Positions 10,422 to 20,890 of a stretch of DNA of 64,000 bases are shown here, piece after piece. Position 1 is the first letter of the stretch. Each line of letters opens with the position of its first letter. The DNA lies in contig CAMGYJ010000002.1 in the NCBI GenBank assembly GCA_946122785.1, positions 60,723,703-60,787,702 on the forward strand, read 5' to 3'. The stretch comes from Linum tenue (Eukaryota; Streptophyta; Magnoliopsida; Malpighiales; Linaceae). The notes under the pieces were generated by a model, which saw only the letters and a list, made by a program, of their open reading frames with translations, had not been told where the DNA came from and did no database searches. The position numbers were made by a program, and so were the translations under genes.

Positions 10422-12239
10422 TGCGTTCCGGATCACATCACGTGACATCCCTCGAGTTCGAAAAGATGAAGGCTATAGAGGTTCGAGATGGCAAAGAGAA
10501 GGGTTTAATTGTCCACGACATGATCCTCGGAGGGGCTGGAGCTCTTAGAGGGTCGAAGCATGGACGTAGGCCAATATGGGAGGAAAAGCCCAAAAATCCA
10601 GCTAGAAGAGCAAATACACGAACGGGTATTTGGAGGCCATGTTGAGTATCACATCCAGGAGTCCCCCCCCCCCCCCCACCAATCGTGACACCAAAATACC
10701 TGATCAGGTATTTGAGGATGCAAGGCCGGGGGGAGAAGTAGAGCGGCACCGCCGTGCTGCTAATTCACTATTTGAGTTTTGGACTTGTTATTTAGTGTTT
10801 AATTGTTGTTTTTAATTCGTTTTTAGGGTTATTTTGTGACTCCTATATAACGCTCTTATCAACCAGAAGATCACCTCTAGTCATGGCGAGCGAGGACTAT
10901 ACCGATTGTCCTTTCCCACAGGTTCGGGATCGTTTGACCGGTTTCTGCGTTATCTTTACTTTTTAGCGTTATTCTAATTGTTGAGAGAGTTCGAATCCCT
11001 TTGAACCTGACTCATAATAGGTGCTATCAGAGTCCGGTTCATACTCACGGGCGAGAAAAGAAGGACTAGAAGATCTTGAGTATATTTTGAAGTTTTCTAT
11101 AGGCTGGTTGAGTCGCAGCCGTGGAAGAAGCAATCAAAGATTTGATGGGCTGGATGGAAATAATGATGCAAGAACAAGCTGCTCGAAAGGCAACAATGAT
11201 GTAAGCACAACATGCTCACGAGGCAAGGATGGATACACTGTTGGATGCCTTTGATGCAAGATTACCAGCGCCACAAATACAAGCTCCTATCGATGAAAAC
11301 CCTAATCTCCACCAAGAAAGGGTTCACCGAGGAGAGGGGAAGCTACTCGACACAGATCTTTGGGCGGATATGCAGACAATATTGGCTACCCTACGTCAAG
11401 CAGCTACCATTAGAGAAAATTCTGCACAAGATTTAATTTCAAGACAAATATTTTTGAAGAGGGAGGAGGGAATTATGCGACCCAAATCACCTCATGCGAC
11501 CCAAATAACATACAACGCTTGTGGTCCAAAGATTAAGGCTATAGAGGTTCGATAAGGCAAAGAGAAGGGTCTAATTGTTCACGAGATGATCGTCGAAGGG
11601 GCTGGAGCTGTTCGAGGGTCGAAGCATGGTCGTAGGCTAAGACGGGAGGAAGAGCTCAAAAACCCGACCAGAAGAGGAAATACCTGACCAGGGATTTGAA
11701 AGGCTAGGCGGGGTATCACATCAAGGAGGCTCCCGTTCATGACACCAATATACCCGATCTGGTATTTGAGGATGCGAGATCGGGGGAGCAGCACTAGTGT
11801 GCTGCTAATTCACAATTTGCGTTCTGGACTTGTTATTTAGTGTTTAAGTGTCGTTTTTAATTCGTTTTAGGGTTATTTTGTGACTCCTACACAAGGAGAA
11901 GAGTTTTATTGTATGAAACAATCAACCAACATTCAACCTAGTTTTATCTATCAAAGAAATCAGCAGATTTCCGAGTTCAAGCTTGAACTATTGTGCAAAA
12001 TCTCTGCCGAGGATTCTGGAGGATTGTACGAGGCTTTTATCAACCAGATGAGCACATCTGGTCCTGGCGAGCAACAGCTATACCGATTTTCCTTTCCCAC
12101 GGGTTTAGGGTCATTTGACTGGTTTTCGCGTTATCTTTACTTTCCCGTGTTCTTGAAGAAAAACCCTAGAAAAAACCCAAAATTGGAGTGCTGCGTATTC
12201 TAATTGTTGAGCGAGTTCAAATCCCTTGAACCCGACTCA
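10422..12239 (+). mobile_element. Short LTR element lacking coding region (TRIM/LARD-like)
   Basis: Two related sequences, about 10422-11014 and 11476-12239, share long stretches in the same orientation (for example ggctatagaggttcga, ggggctggagct, ttggacttgttatttagtg) and both end in a GACTCA phrase. A primer-site-like string GGTGCTATCAGAGTCC at 11020-11035 follows the first copy. Only ~460 bp lies between them and it encodes nothing complete. Copy 2 carries ~165 bp (about 11888-12055) absent from copy 1. I read it as an old non-autonomous or deleted gypsy-type element. Outer ends are approximate. Confidence 0.55.
10663..10677 (+). repeat. Poly-C run
   Basis: Fifteen consecutive C residues inside the first LTR-like copy. 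The second copy has no such run, so it arose after the copies separated, or the length may be a sequencing artefact. Confidence 0.85.
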
Positions 12240-12990
12240 TATCAGTTGTAAAATAACTATCAAACTAATGTTATATTATCATTTCAGACTAATGTTACCA
12301 ATTAAAATCCAAAAATTGATGTCTTAAGACTACTTTTAAACTTCAAATTATATAACTCCATATCCTAAATATAGTCAAATTAGTTCATATAGCTAGATAA
12401 GTACGTTGTTTATTAGAAGTTGTCTAATTAGTTCATATAATGGGTGCTAGATTAAGTGTATTATAACAGAAGAAATTGGTTTATTATGATAAGATGACTC
12501 ATTATAGGTTCTCCAATATATTATAACCAATTAGCCATGCCGAATAAGGTTATAACGAAGTTTATTATACGCAATGTTTTAGTTGCTAAATGCTAAACTC
12601 TTAACTCATAATCAGTAAAGATTGTAATAATAAAATTGATAAATAATTATGAATATGATCTATAATGTAAAAGACCTTGCATTTGATATAGTTCTAGTGA
12701 GATTATTGAGATAGAGTCACTCATGATATGTTCTCAAATCTACTATATCCAACTAGTCATTCCTATAAAACTATAATAAGGTTTACAATATACAATATCT
12801 TAGTTACTAAATGTCAAGCTCATTAATCATCATATGTAAACATTTTAATCAAATTGATAAGTAATTAAGTATACAATTTATTATATAAAAACATGCATTT
12901 AAGATATTTTGAGTGATATTATATTGAAGATGAAATAACTCATAATATGTTCTCAAATATAATGGCTTTACTTAGGTTCCAGCTGAAAAA
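12240..12990. repeat. AT-rich tandem repeat, ~220-bp period
   Basis: Related blocks start near 12491, 12713 and 12932. Each opens with a version of gactcattataggttctcc / cactcatgatatgttctc / aactcataatatgttctc. Between them the order ataaggtt, ttagttactaaatg, attgataa is kept. At least two full diverged units and part of a third are present. It is non-coding. Confidence 0.6.
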
Positions 12991-13199
12991 CCCTAGAAAG
13001 GAGTAAGAATTCTAGTGAGAGAAAGAGAGATCTTCTTCTTCTTGTTAAGAGAGAGAAAAAAAAGAGCCAAAGGAAGAAGGAAGAAGATTGGGCTTGTCCT
13101 AAATTAGAGGATTGAAAGTATTCTTCTTCTCAAGGGTGTTCCAAGCAACAAGGAGGGAGGATAGTCACCACACCATGGTGTTCCCTTGCCTAGATATGG

Positions 13200-14790
13200 G
13201 GTAATGCTCCCTCTCACTTGGGTATTGTGAACCCTAGTCTATTTTTTATATAATATTTGAGGTATTATGCATGAATGATTGAGTGTTGCTAGCTTTAACT
13301 CATTATTATGCCATTTTGACCTAGGTAGATGAAAATCCCCTTCTTGCTAAGAGGCTTTTTATAAGTTGGAATTCCTTGGCCAATTGAGCCACCTACTTAG
13401 GCTGAATTAGGGCAAACCTCAAAAATTGGATTAGTGTCATGACCCCATCATGAATATTGGTGACCATCCGCTGTCTAGAGTAATTTTTGAGGGATTGGTT
13501 CTTGCAATTAAGGGTGGGCAACGGGAAACGGGTATTTGGGTATACCCATACCCGTCCTGTTTTTTGAGGGGTACGGGTACCCAAATACCCGTTTTATTTA
13601 TTGCGGATGAGACTTGGGATTGTAAGTTTCTACAATGGGTACCCGCAGGTAACCCGGTAATACCCGTTTGGGTAATACGGGTACCCGTTATACCCGTTCC
13701 AAGAAATACTGAAAATTCTGAAAGTGAAAATGTGAAATACAGTCGAGCCCAACTCGACTGCTTGAGCCCAATCGGCATTTCAGACCCTCCATTTTCAAGA
13801 ACTAGCCTCTAGTGAAAGTGAGACAGACTCACCTCTTCGTCCTCGTCCTCTCCCTGACTCCCTCCCTCGACTCTCAAACACACACTCACAGACGGCGGCG
13901 ATGCAAAACAGAAAGGGAAAGGGGAAATGCGATAATCGTGAGTCGTGACATGGAAGAAGGCAGCAGAAGTGAGAAGATCAGGGCAATGGGTGACTATCTT
14001 TTCTCAAATGTTAGCAGTGGTGACGGTCCCTTTCTAGACACGTTTTCTATTTGTAGGCAGGGTAATGGGTGCCTTTTCTATTCTCATTTGTTGGAAGTGG
14101 TGACAATGTGATTGTCCCTTTCTGGACAGCAGACTGCTACAGTTGATTTTCTCTATGAACAACAGTAGCATTGTTCCTCTTTTTCTAGGTATCAACGGGT
14201 TAAACGGGTATAAACGGGTACCCGTTATCCGTCCCGTACGGGTAATGGGTACCGTTAACCCGTACGAGTTTGGGACATGGGATGAAGTTTCCTCTCCAAA
14301 CGAGATTGGGTACCCGTTTCAAACGGGGCGGGTATCCCGTCCCGTCCCGTTGCCCATCCCTACTTTCAATCCTTGGTCGATTGGTTAAGAGGGCTAGATT
14401 TCCACCTAATTACTAGTTTAGCTATGAAGTAGTGCTCTTTTTCACTTGGGTATTGTGAACCCTAGCTTTAGATATGTGATAGATTGAATGGATCGAATGT
14501 TATGTGTGTGGGTTTGTGTTTAATGCAAAGTTTGAGGTATTTTCAGAGTTCTTGAGCTGTGTTCTTCATTTCTCAAAGCCATGCCAAATTGACCTAGGTG
14601 GAGACAAGCCCCTTTTGCGAGAGGCTTTGAGAAGTTGGATTTCTTGTTCATTTGTGTCACACACCTAGGGCAATTTAGGTCAATCCTTAAGCTTAGATTT
14701 AGCACTTTGATTTGGTTGTTATTTTGCCATCCGGATTAAGTTTCGAGGGAGTAGTTTTGGCAAACCTTAGTCGATTGACCAAGAAAGCTA
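13200..14790. repeat. Tandem duplication (~365 bp) split by a hAT insertion
   Basis: Copy 1 (about 13200-13508 plus 14371-14425) and copy 2 (about 14426-14790) share cacttgggtattgtgaaccc, a gacctaggt block and a gtcgattg block in the same order. The 854-bp hAT element lies within copy 1 only, so the duplication probably predates it, and copy 2 acts as the empty-site reference. No protein is encoded. Confidence 0.7.
13509..14362. mobile_element. Non-autonomous hAT-type element
   Basis: 854 bp bounded by imperfect terminal inverted repeats: left taagggtgggcaacggg and right, read on the other strand, tagggatgggcaacggg. It is flanked by an 8-bp target duplication with one mismatch (CTTGCAAT at 13501, CTTTCAAT at 14363). 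TIR style and 8-bp target site are those of hAT. Subterminal regions are packed with acgggtacccgt-type motifs. No transposase is visible, so it must have been moved in trans. Confidence 0.88.
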
Positions 14791-15179
14791 GTTCTTTAGC
14801 TTAATTTGTTATTCCTTGGCCTTTCACCCAAGAGAGTGAAGTTTCTTCACTAGTTGTGCCCTCCTTAGAAGAACATACTTCTACACATTTGCATTCTATT
14901 CGGTCGATCTTGATATGTATCTAGGGGGAGAAATACCAGGGTGAAGCTTTCTCATATAAATTCCAAAACAATTTACCTACTTTTTTGCTTTAAAATTGTA
15001 GTCCTTAGTTTTCACTAAAAACCGATTGCTAGATAACGTTTTAAATGGTTGAAGTACGAGTACATAGACCAGCCTGGTTGATATTTTAAAACGCTTGCCC
15101 TATACTACACCTTACTAGAGTTTATACTTGGGTTCTAGTCAGGATTTTATTAGGTGTAGTCGGAGTGAGCCACTTGCCT
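14791..15179. other. Intergenic, no gene seen
   Basis: No credible frame, RNA gene or repeat boundary. It lies between the tandem duplication and a minus-strand LTR fragment. Confidence 0.5.
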
Positions 15180-15607
15180 AATTTTGTCTATAGGAGATCC
15201 TTAAGCATCCGGGTAGGAAAAGGGAGCCGAGGCTTGTATTCAACATTGTTGGCTTCATATTTGGTGTTTGATACTTTGCCTCCTTTTCCATTAATTTCCG
15301 TTTACACGAGCGAGTTACATGGTCGTGCAACTTAAGGTCCATAACATATAATAGTCTGTCAGTTTCCACGGTTTCTTGGGCTGAGTTACACGATCAGCCT
15401 CCAACCCTTGTAACTCAGCCCTTATTCCTCCAAAGTCCCATACGCCCTTCAATTTTACCAAAACTTGCTCCTAAACCTTCAATCACATCCTGGGACCTGA
15501 AATATTACAAACAAACAAAACTTAGCGTAAAATAGGCCCTGGATGCAAAAAAAGAGCTCAAATGACCTAGAAACGAGGAAATAAACATGTGTAGTTATGA
15601 CATTATC
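15180..15607 (-). repeat. Athila-like LTR fragment (U3)
   Basis: Read on the minus strand from 15607 it opens TGATAATGTC and then carries tattttacgcta and atttcaggtcc, matching in order the start of the LTR at 55696 (tattttacgctagg, gtttcaggtcc). U3-like GTAACTC phrases follow. The far end is not resolved. Confidence 0.5.
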
Positions 15608-15861
15608 AGCTACTAGACCCGTGGAATATGACCTTTGGTTACCACTATACTACCACGCCTAACTAGGTTATAATTAGCCTGGTTGGGTTAGTAGAATATA
15701 GTGCATCGAGTTAATAACTTTTTGGTAACAATAAGAGAATCCTCAACTCGAGCAACACAATCGAGAACCACAAGTTCAAAAACGACAACAACAAGAGCAA
15801 TAAAAAAGACAAAAACAAGATCAACAACGACAAGGCAACATAAGAAGAGGACCACGAATTG

Positions 15862-16660
15862 TGATGCCTCAACTCCAACATGTTTTCCTGGATGCTATTC
15901 CAATGGAGTTCACTGATCGGTACCTCAAGATTCAAGAACTCCCAATGAGCGAGTGTGAATCCTTCAACTGGGTTCTCTTTGGAAAACTAGGAGTAGATAC
16001 CTCTTTTCAAGAGAAGATCAAAAAGGACAAATGATTTAACCTCCTAGACATCTGTGAGAGGATCTACAGAGTTCTTTTGGTATATTTTTTTAGTATGGGT
16101 CCGGTCAAGGGCTACCTTGGAGCAGCGGACAAGTTTCCAAACATTGAGTTTAGGCTTGGAGGGAGAGCAAGAGCAATTTCTGTAAAGGAATTCACGAGGG
16201 CCCTGCATATTCAACTTCGGAAGTGGAGTCTTTTTTTAGTTTTGCCTCACTTATTCCAGAGAATGACTTCAATGAGTTTGGAAATTTCTGTGAGTAAGAG
16301 ATCGAGATGGCAAGATCTCGAAAGTGGGATGTCAAGTTATCCAAGGCTATTGATTTGAGATCGAAATGGAGATTGATCCACCAAGTGATTGGTAGATCCG
16401 CTGGTAGAAGGTTTGGCAGCAAGGGAAATCTGTCTGCCCAAGATGTCAACTTCATGTGGAGCATGATGAACCAAAGATATCTTTACCTATGACTCTCCAT
16501 CCTTCGAATTATGAACTTCTACATCACTAGTTATTTAAACATTGAGTTAGGTGACGTGGAGAGCAGAATTGATGCCCAAAAGTGTCTCATTCCAAGCGCT
16601 GAAATCCTATGTCAAGACCTTGGATAAGAATAGACTAGGAATTTGGGCAATTCGAGGCTT
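15862..16660 (+). pseudogene. Athila ORF1-like remnant (gypsy)
   Basis: Across several frames, with frameshifts near 16030, 16200 and 16490, the DNA translates into a recognisable plant retrotransposon protein: pieces such as LDAIPMEFTDRYLKIQE, FPNIEFRLGGRARAISVKEF and RSKWRLIHQVIGRSAG run in order. This resembles the ATHILA ORF-1 / putative plant transposon protein family found downstream of pol in Athila elements. Neighbouring TGATAAC-type LTR starts and purine tracts support the assignment. It is broken and cannot make a complete product. Family membership is from memory of the motif style. Confidence 0.5.
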
Positions 16661-17976
16661 ACCTTTTTCCTGACACCAACACTGTGGTGATTGATGGAGT
16701 TGAGTATGTACTCTAATGACCCTATTGAGGAGAGGTTCCAGAGAATTTGAGGTCACAAAACATAATGATGATGAAGAGGAAGAGGAAAAAGATCGAGCTT
16801 CCCCACACATGATGATACCACCTTCTTCCATTGCTATCAAACTCTACAACAACAACCTTCCAATACTTCAAGAGTATTCAATCAATATTTTATGAAGAAC
16901 CATGAGATATTGCACAAGAGGAAGCAGAGGGAAGATGGTGCAAGAAGACATTCCATTGCTTGCTAGCATGCAAACATGTGTGAGATTGAGATCAATGTGG
17001 ACCCGATCGAGCCTACCTATACGAAGATATTGTCTCCCAAACCCTATAAGCTTCACGAGACGGATTCTTCCTCCAAGGATTTGTGATTGTTTACTCTTGG
17101 CATCAAGGGCCACTCTTTTTATTCTTTATCTTTTCCTTTTAACGTTATCTAAACTTAAATGTTACTTTTTTTCTTTCCATTACTTAGGATATTACGTATA
17201 TATAATTAGTATGTGTGTGGTATTCTTACCAATATTAATGTTTGGATAATCCCCACATTTATCTCTCTATCTTGTGCCAGATATTTTCTTTAGATCATAA
17301 ATAGAGGACCTACACTTGACCCTACCAACCCACCCATGATAAAATTGTTAACCCTATCTCGATCTCCGATATTGAGGATAATGTGTCTCTTAAGTGTTGG
17401 GAGAATTCTATTCATGTTTTGAATGTTCATGAATGACGTCGATATTCGATTGCTTCTCTATGAATATGGATAAATTGTGTATGATTATGTTTGTGGGAAT
17501 GCAAATATCGAATGATTGTGTGCTTTCCTCAATGGTTAGAAATGAAAAAAACCTTACTTGGAGCGTAAGTTATTGCTCCAAATGTTTCAAAATTTCAGGG
17601 TTGCAAGTAGGCTCCAGTGATTACTTTGTAATGTCATGCTATGAATCGTTGAACCTAGCTTCTCCTTCTCGACTAATGTTTAGGATCAAAGTGCATGAGA
17701 TTACTCAAAATTGAGTGTTTATGTTTAATTTCTTGACGTATATTGGTTATAATGTTTGAATAGTGAATGAAGTGGTAGGTTTGTTTGAGTGCAAAACCTA
17801 ATTCTTAGTTATAAGTTAGTTGGATGATGTTCGGCTCTGTGCTTTCCCAAAAACAAAGCTTTTAATATAGTGGGCTGTATCTTTTCAAAGGTTTGTATTT
17901 GACACACCGATCATATGTGCACAAATCTGAGTGGGGTCCCCATGTCCATCAAATGCTTAAGTGTGTGTGAGGGATT
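16661..17976 (+). other. 3' untranslated part of Athila-like element, purine tract
   Basis: Non-coding remainder of the element, ending in a purine-rich run (aagtgtgtgtgaggga, 17959-17974) directly before an LTR that starts TGATAACACCC at 17977. The same layout, mirrored, occurs at 57431-57465. Confidence 0.5.
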
Positions 17977-18620
17977 TGATAACACCCAAATTGGTGTCCT
18001 TTACCGCCCTAATTCTTGGTGTTTTCATGTTGTTTTGCACATCAATGAGTGTTAAAACCCGCATTCTATCCTTCAAATGCTTCTTAGCATATATTTTATC
18101 TTTATTAGGAGAAAGTGGGTGTGTGTTTAAAAAATATTACAAAGGGTAGGGACTCAATAGTAGGGAAATAAGACAGACTAAAATCACGTGCAAAAAAGGA
18201 GTAGATCATAGCCGGGAACATCCGACCGTGAACTGAAGATCGCGTGACATGCTAAAGATCATGACCCGGATATTTCACCCCAAGGCCGTGAACTTCGCGA
18301 GGCCATCGACGAAGAGATAAGATAGTCTCCCAGGCCTTTAGCTTGAGGCCGCAAGACAGGATCACGACAATGATTCACGACTGGGATCTCTAGCCTACAA
18401 CTCCTAGAGCAAACAAAACAAGATACGTTGCATGGAGATCACGCGACAATCTTTGAGTTCATGACAGTGAACTTTCCTAGAAATGGTTGTGAACTCGTCT
18501 TAATTTTTTTATCTTCTATAAATAGAAGCAGACCCCCAATGGTTTGAGGAGGCTAAAGTGAGAGGAAATTACACAATCAATAGAGAGAGAAGTGTTCTGA
18601 TACATGCTTAATTACTTATG
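17977..18620 (+). repeat. Athila-like LTR, plus orientation
   Basis: Starts TGATAACACCCAAATTGGTG, has a GC-richer U3 with repeated gtgaac/cgcg phrases and a TATAAATA box at 18517-18524 followed by a purine-rich leader. A second LTR of the same family begins TGATAACACCTAAATTGATG on the opposite strand at 20890. The 3' end is uncertain, near 18620-18700. Confidence 0.6.
18517..18524 (+). promoter_or_regulatory. LTR TATA box
   Basis: TATAAATA within cttctataaatagaagcag. The inverted copy has the same ctataaatagaag string on the minus strand at about 19061-19068. Confidence 0.6.
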
Positions 18621-19189
18621 TTTTGCCCCTTGTCTCTTTATCTCTTCTTGGTTATTTGTCTTGAAAATGACCTATCCTTTACCCATTTTATGCTTAGTAG
18701 GTGAAGGAATTTTAGAAGCGAGTTTAGATACGTTTGGAGATCAAAAAGGGACTAAGGAGAGCCAAAGGAAGATGTTAGGACCTAAGGGAGCAATTTCAAA
18801 ATCTAGGTCGTGACTTTCTACTGGAAACCGTGAGATGCAGAAAAATGGGCAGAAAGGAAGTAAAAAACCTCGACCTTTACAGACAAAAACAGGGAGATGG
18901 AAGAAGACTTGATGTTGAGGAAGATGGCTCCTCTCTTCTAGCCCCTTCTCCTTCTTCTCCTCTTCTCCTTCCTTCAACTTCTCTCTCTTCTCTCTCTCTC
19001 TCTCTGAAACAAGAAATTCTATCTCAAAATAAGCTCTTTTGAAAGGGGGAAGAGTTCTTCTATTTATAGGCAATAGAGGACGGAGAAGTTCACGGGCAGG
19101 AAGGGCAGAGATCGCGGGCGTGATCTTCTTCATGAAGGTCGCGATCCTGCGACGCTGCCATTTTGGCCTTCGGGAACGAGGAGTTCGCG

Positions 19190-20509
19190 TAGGGATGTTC
19201 AAATGGTTACCGTATTAATAACCAACCAATTAAGCCTAAATTTCATTAACCATGGAATAAAATGTCTTAACCAAACCGTCTAAATTAACAAGAAAACCAA
19301 ATTAACCAAACCAAAGTTTGATTGGTTTGGTTAATCGGATAATCGTATTAACCAAATTACATAAAATTACATGAAAACAATTACCCTGTTAATGAATAAA
19401 ACACAACCATATGTTATTACTATCATAAACTATCATTATATATAAGCAATAATAATAAGACTAACCATCCATGAGTATCATCATCATTCAAGTTCATACT
19501 TCATTCATCATCTCTGCACCTAATATAGTTAGCTTACAACAAACCCTAATATAGTTAGCTTACAACAAACCCTTAATATTAAATACTTAACAATACCACT
19601 CATCAGGAAGTTAAAGCTCTCCTACAAAACACTTAAACTATACATAGTTTGATGTGGTTGTCATGGTATTGTACGTAATCCTAAAGTCTAGTTGTTGTCC
19701 AAAATGTTTTTGGTTTAGTAAATAGGCAGGCTCATTTAATTTTTGACCCATAATGCTTTGGTTTGTTGTGCACATGGAAATAAAATAGTGATCAAGAAAG
19801 TTTGGTTTGATTGGTTGCATGGAAGTATAAATAATTTTGTATATTAGGTGTATCATTAATTGGTTAATTGGTTTCATTGGTTAGCAGTGTTGAAACCAAA
19901 TCAAACCACCTAAACCAAATAAGCTAAATTTTTCAACCAAACCAGACCAATTATCCAAATTAACCAAACCAAATTAATAGAATTAGAGGTGGCAATTGGA
20001 TCGGATTCGTGGATCCGTGGATTGGATTCGTGGATCCGTGGATCAAATGGATTGGATCCAATGGATTGGTGGATTCATGGATTGGATCCAATGGATTGGT
20101 GGATTGATCCATGAATCCAAATAACATCCAAGGTTTGGAACAAAATGTAAATTTTGAAAAGTTTAGGTACTAAAATGTCATAATGAAAAATTTTAGGTAC
20201 CAAAATGTAATTTTCCAATGATATTTTTCGTATAAAAATATAAATTTTAGGTATCAAAATGTAAAATGTAAAAAATATAGGTACCAAATCGTAATTTGTC
20301 ATTTGGATCCATGGATTGATCCATGAATCCACCAATCCAATTGGATTTGGATCAAATGGATTGGATTTAAATGGATTGGATTAGGTGGATAATTTGGTGG
20401 ATGGATTGGATTGGATTCATGGATTTGGATCCTAATTGCCACCTCTAAATAGAATGCTACCGGTTAATATGGTTACCACGGTAACCAATCCATTTGAACA
20501 CCCCCCCTA
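19190..20509. mobile_element. hAT-type element nested in the minus-strand LTR
   Basis: 1,320 bp including a nested 464-bp element. Left end tagggatgttcaaatgg; right end, read in reverse, taggggggtgttcaaatgg. It is flanked by a perfect 8-bp target duplication AGTTCGCG (19182-19189 and 20510-20517) that lies inside the host LTR's U3. The interior is AT-rich with ccaaattaaccaaaccaaa-type repeats and has no transposase. Confidence 0.93.
19984..20447. mobile_element. hAT-type MITE nested in the hAT element
   Basis: 464 bp, ends tagaggtggcaatt and, in reverse, tagaggtggcaatt. It is flanked by a perfect 8-bp target duplication AATAGAAT (19976-19983 and 20448-20455). The interior is built from repeats of ggatccaatggattgg. 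A fragment of the same family lies near 60330-60430. Confidence 0.94.
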
Positions 20510-20890
20510 AGTTCGCGGTCGCGATCCATGAGTCACGGCCTGCGATCTTCCTCGCGGTCAGTTTGCACTTCGACCGTGTTCTGCTTGGGGAAACTCTCTG
20601 TTTCTCCATCGACTGCTTCTTCACGAAGTTCTCGCCATGAGCCCTTTAATTCGCGGCCGTGATCTCTATCTCCAGGCCATGATCTCCGGTTTTCTGCCCC
20701 TTCTGCTAAACTTGTGACCTTATTTTGTACCTAATTCACATATATTGTCTAAAGCACCCTAAAATCACATTGAATTCAAATAGGAACAAAATAGAGATGC
20801 AATTGACGTTGTTCAAACAATTATGCACATGAATTGACACGAAAGAAATCTTAATATGAAGGATAAATAACATCAATTTAGGTGTTATCA

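Larger units (their letters stand above)
18740..20890 (-). repeat. Athila-like LTR, minus orientation, interrupted by hAT elements
   Basis: Read leftward from 20890 it opens TGATAACACCTAAATTG, shows cgcggccgtgatct-type U3 phrases, and after removal of the 19190-20509 insertion continues to a TATAAATAGAAG box at 19061-19068 and a GA-rich leader. It faces the plus LTR at 17977 tail to tail. The minus-strand open frame at 18741-19202 covers this promoter and leader and is not a gene. Confidence 0.55.

Noticed and set aside
18741..19202. 153-residue minus-strand open frame
   Set aside because: It covers the promoter and GA-rich leader of a minus-strand LTR; composition is low complexity.
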